Origin: Chloroflexota bacterium
GTDB lineage: Bacteria > Chloroflexota > Chloroflexia > Thermomicrobiales > UBA6265
NCBI GenBank assembly: GCA_023423795.1
Contig: JAFAEX010000057.1
Location: forward strand, 1-14,248
DNA length: 14,248 bases
Direction: 5' to 3'
Under the pieces are notes generated by a model. The model worked only from the letters and a program-made list of their open reading frames with translations. It was not told where the DNA came from and did no database searches. Below, one piece after another: positions 13,115-14,248 of this stretch. Position 1 is the first letter of the stretch. Every line of letters begins with the position of its first letter. Made by a program: the position numbers and the translations under genes.

Positions 13115-13189
13115 ATCCCGAGCTTGTCGAGGGATCTCGTCCGTGGCCACGTCATGGAGAACGGCGCGATCCCTCGACAAGCTCGGGAT
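13115..13189. repeat. REPIN-like paired palindrome, copy 3
   Basis: Perfect 21-bp arms at 13115-13135 and 13169-13189 (core ATCCCGAGCTTGTCGAGG) are separated by 33 nt. The loop begins CTCGTC, as in copy 2. It lies in the 262-nt gap between the convergent ends of the TPR-like gene (13004) and mutL (13267). Here both arms carry the CTTG/CAAG variant, whereas copy 1 has CCTG/CAGG in both arms and copy 2 is mixed. Arms therefore change together within a copy, or copy 2 is a hybrid. Confidence 0.9.
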
Positions 13190-13266
13190 AACTCAGAATT
13201 TGCGACGGAATCGGTGGAACTCCACGCGTTCGGCAGGTAGGGGCATTCTGGATAGGCCGTGGTTGC

Positions 13267-14248
13267 CTACCACCCGAACTGCCGGGTGAAGACCTCGCTG
13301 CCGACGTGCATCAGCAGCGGGGAGCCGTGCGGGCAGACGGCGGGGGCGCCGGTGCGGCCGAGGCCGTCCACCAGGGCGCGCATCTGCGGGCGGGACAGGC
13401 TCCGGCCGCGGCGGACGGCCGAGCGGCAGGAGAGGGAGACGAGCAGGCGGTCGCGCCACGCTTCCCCCTCCCCGGCCGGGTCGTCGGCGAGGGCGAGCAG
13501 CGCGGCCAGCAGCGCGTCGGGCTCCCCGAGGCCGCCGAGCGGGGCGTCCGCGTCGTCGCCGAGCACGCCGGGCAAGCGCGGGGCATCGCGCAGGAGGAAT
13601 GTGCGGCCGCCGAAGGCTTCCACCCCGAAGCCGAGCGACGCGAGGTCGCCGAGGCGGGCGGCGAAGCGCGCGGCCTGGTGCGGGCGCAGTTCCAGCAGCA
13701 GCGGGTCGGTCAGCGGCGACGGCCCGGCGCCGTGGGCGGCCCGCAACCGCTCGTAGAGGATGCGCTCGTGGGCGCGGTGCTGATCGACGAGGAAGAGCCC
13801 GGCATCCCCTTCCAGCATCAGCAGCCGGTCCTGCACCTGCCCGACCAGGCGCAGCGGCGGCAACCCCGGCGTGACGATCGGCCCTTCGCCGTCGTAGCCC
13901 GGCGCGTCCTCGGCGAGCGCCGCTTCCTGCGCCAGCGCGGCGGCGCCGGCGAGCGGCTTCATCGAAAGTGCGAGCGGACGGCGGCCGAACGCCTCCCGCA
14001 CCAACTCGGTCAGGGCGAGGCCGATCGCGCGCTCGTCGCGCAGCCGGACTTCTTCCTTGGCGGGGTGGACGTTGACATCCACCCGTTCCACCGGCACGCG
14101 GATGTCCAGCGCCAGCACGGGATGGCGACCGCGCGGCAGCAAGGGCCGCCAGGCGGCCTCCAGCGCCGCCAGCAGCGGGCGGCACCCGGCGGCGCGGCCG
14201 TTGATGGCGACGTGGATCGCGCCGCGCCCGGCCCGCGTGGTCTCCGGC
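13267..14248 (-). CDS. mutL: DNA mismatch repair protein MutL, C-terminal two-thirds (5' end outside window)
   Basis: The frame is open to the right edge and stops with TAG at 13267-13269, giving about 326 residues of the protein. The first 65 or so visible residues are the end of the N-terminal transducer domain, with AINGR and the hallmark VNVHPAKEEVR. After a linker comes the dimerisation/endonuclease domain: LRLVGQVQDRLLMLEGDAGLFLVDQH and the metal-binding motif DQHRAHERILYE (13750-13785). Then follow LSCRSAVRRGR, matching the family's ACHGAIR-type motif, CPHGSPLL and a final FTRQF. These C-terminal motifs mark the nicking type of MutL found in bacteria without MutH. In the motif usually written DQHA-x2-E-x4-E, the Ala is Arg here; the metal-binding Asp, His and Glu residues are kept. 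No mutS in view. Confidence 0.95.
   Translation of the reverse strand, partial: PETTRAGRGAIHVAINGRAAGCRPLLAALEAAWRPLLPRGRHPVLALDIRVPVERVDVNVHPAKEEVRLRDERAIGLALTELVREAFGRRPLALSMKPLAGAAALAQEAALAEDAPGYDGEGPIVTPGLPPLRLVGQVQDRLLMLEGDAGLFLVDQHRAHERILYERLRAAHGAGPSPLTDPLLLELRPHQAARFAARLGDLASLGFGVEAFGGRTFLLRDAPRLPGVLGDDADAPLGGLGEPDALLAALLALADDPAGEGEAWRDRLLVSLSCRSAVRRGRSLSRPQMRALVDGLGRTGAPAVCPHGSPLLMHVGSEVFTRQFGW

Noticed and set aside
271..13189. CRISPR array suggested by recurring 21-nt units
   Set aside because: The units are kilobases apart and paired as inverted repeats, not regularly spaced direct repeats with spacers; no cas genes.

Overview
The window is high-GC DNA (roughly 70%, by eye) with GTG starts, short operons and strong GGAGG-type ribosome binding sites. 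The gene content fits a member of the Chloroflexota, most likely a Thermomicrobia/Sphaerobacter-type lineage: a short KdpD-like kinase that begins at its membrane domain, a DUF5996 protein, a DrrA-type ABC exporter and REP-like palindromes. That placement is inferred from style and families; there is no rRNA or other marker to fix it.

Layout. 1-242: tail of an unrecognised + strand gene, possibly an amino-acid permease C-terminus. 418-3358 (- strand): a KdpD/KdpE-like two-component pair joined by a 4-nt GTGA overlap, followed by a secreted TIMP/NTR-like protein whose predicted mature N-terminus is Cys-x-Cys. 3555-4400 (+): a sugar 3-epimerase of the D-psicose/D-tagatose epimerase family with all metal and substrate residues in place. 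4622-7251 (-): ABC exporter ATPase, ABC-2 permease and a small antibiotic-biosynthesis-monooxygenase-fold protein. 7514-8998 (+): a soluble PAS-PAS histidine kinase with no adjacent regulator. 9340-10130 (+): two tandem small paralogues with identical eight-cysteine N-terminal modules and a conserved C-terminal domain; this is the least explained part of the window. 10172-11233 (-): an exported protein with two SnoaL-like domains. 11354-12256 (-): DUF5996 protein. 12375-13004 (+): a TPR-like protein of unknown function with lower GC. 13267-14248 (-): the 3' part of mutL.

Three copies of a 74-75 bp paired palindrome (REPIN-like) occur at about 0.3, 4.5 and 13.1 kb. Each lies in a gap between convergent gene ends, occupying three of the four convergent junctions here. 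Other non-coding structure: a heptamer tandem repeat upstream of the epimerase, a large inverted repeat built from GGCGACA heptamers inside the ABC operon, and a GTAA-loop hairpin after the orphan kinase gene.

Most genes are ordinary housekeeping or signalling genes. The best candidates for undescribed biology are the tandem eight-Cys proteins, then the TIMP-like secreted protein and the placement of the REPIN elements. No CRISPR array, tRNA, rRNA, insertion sequence or recognisable defence system was seen.
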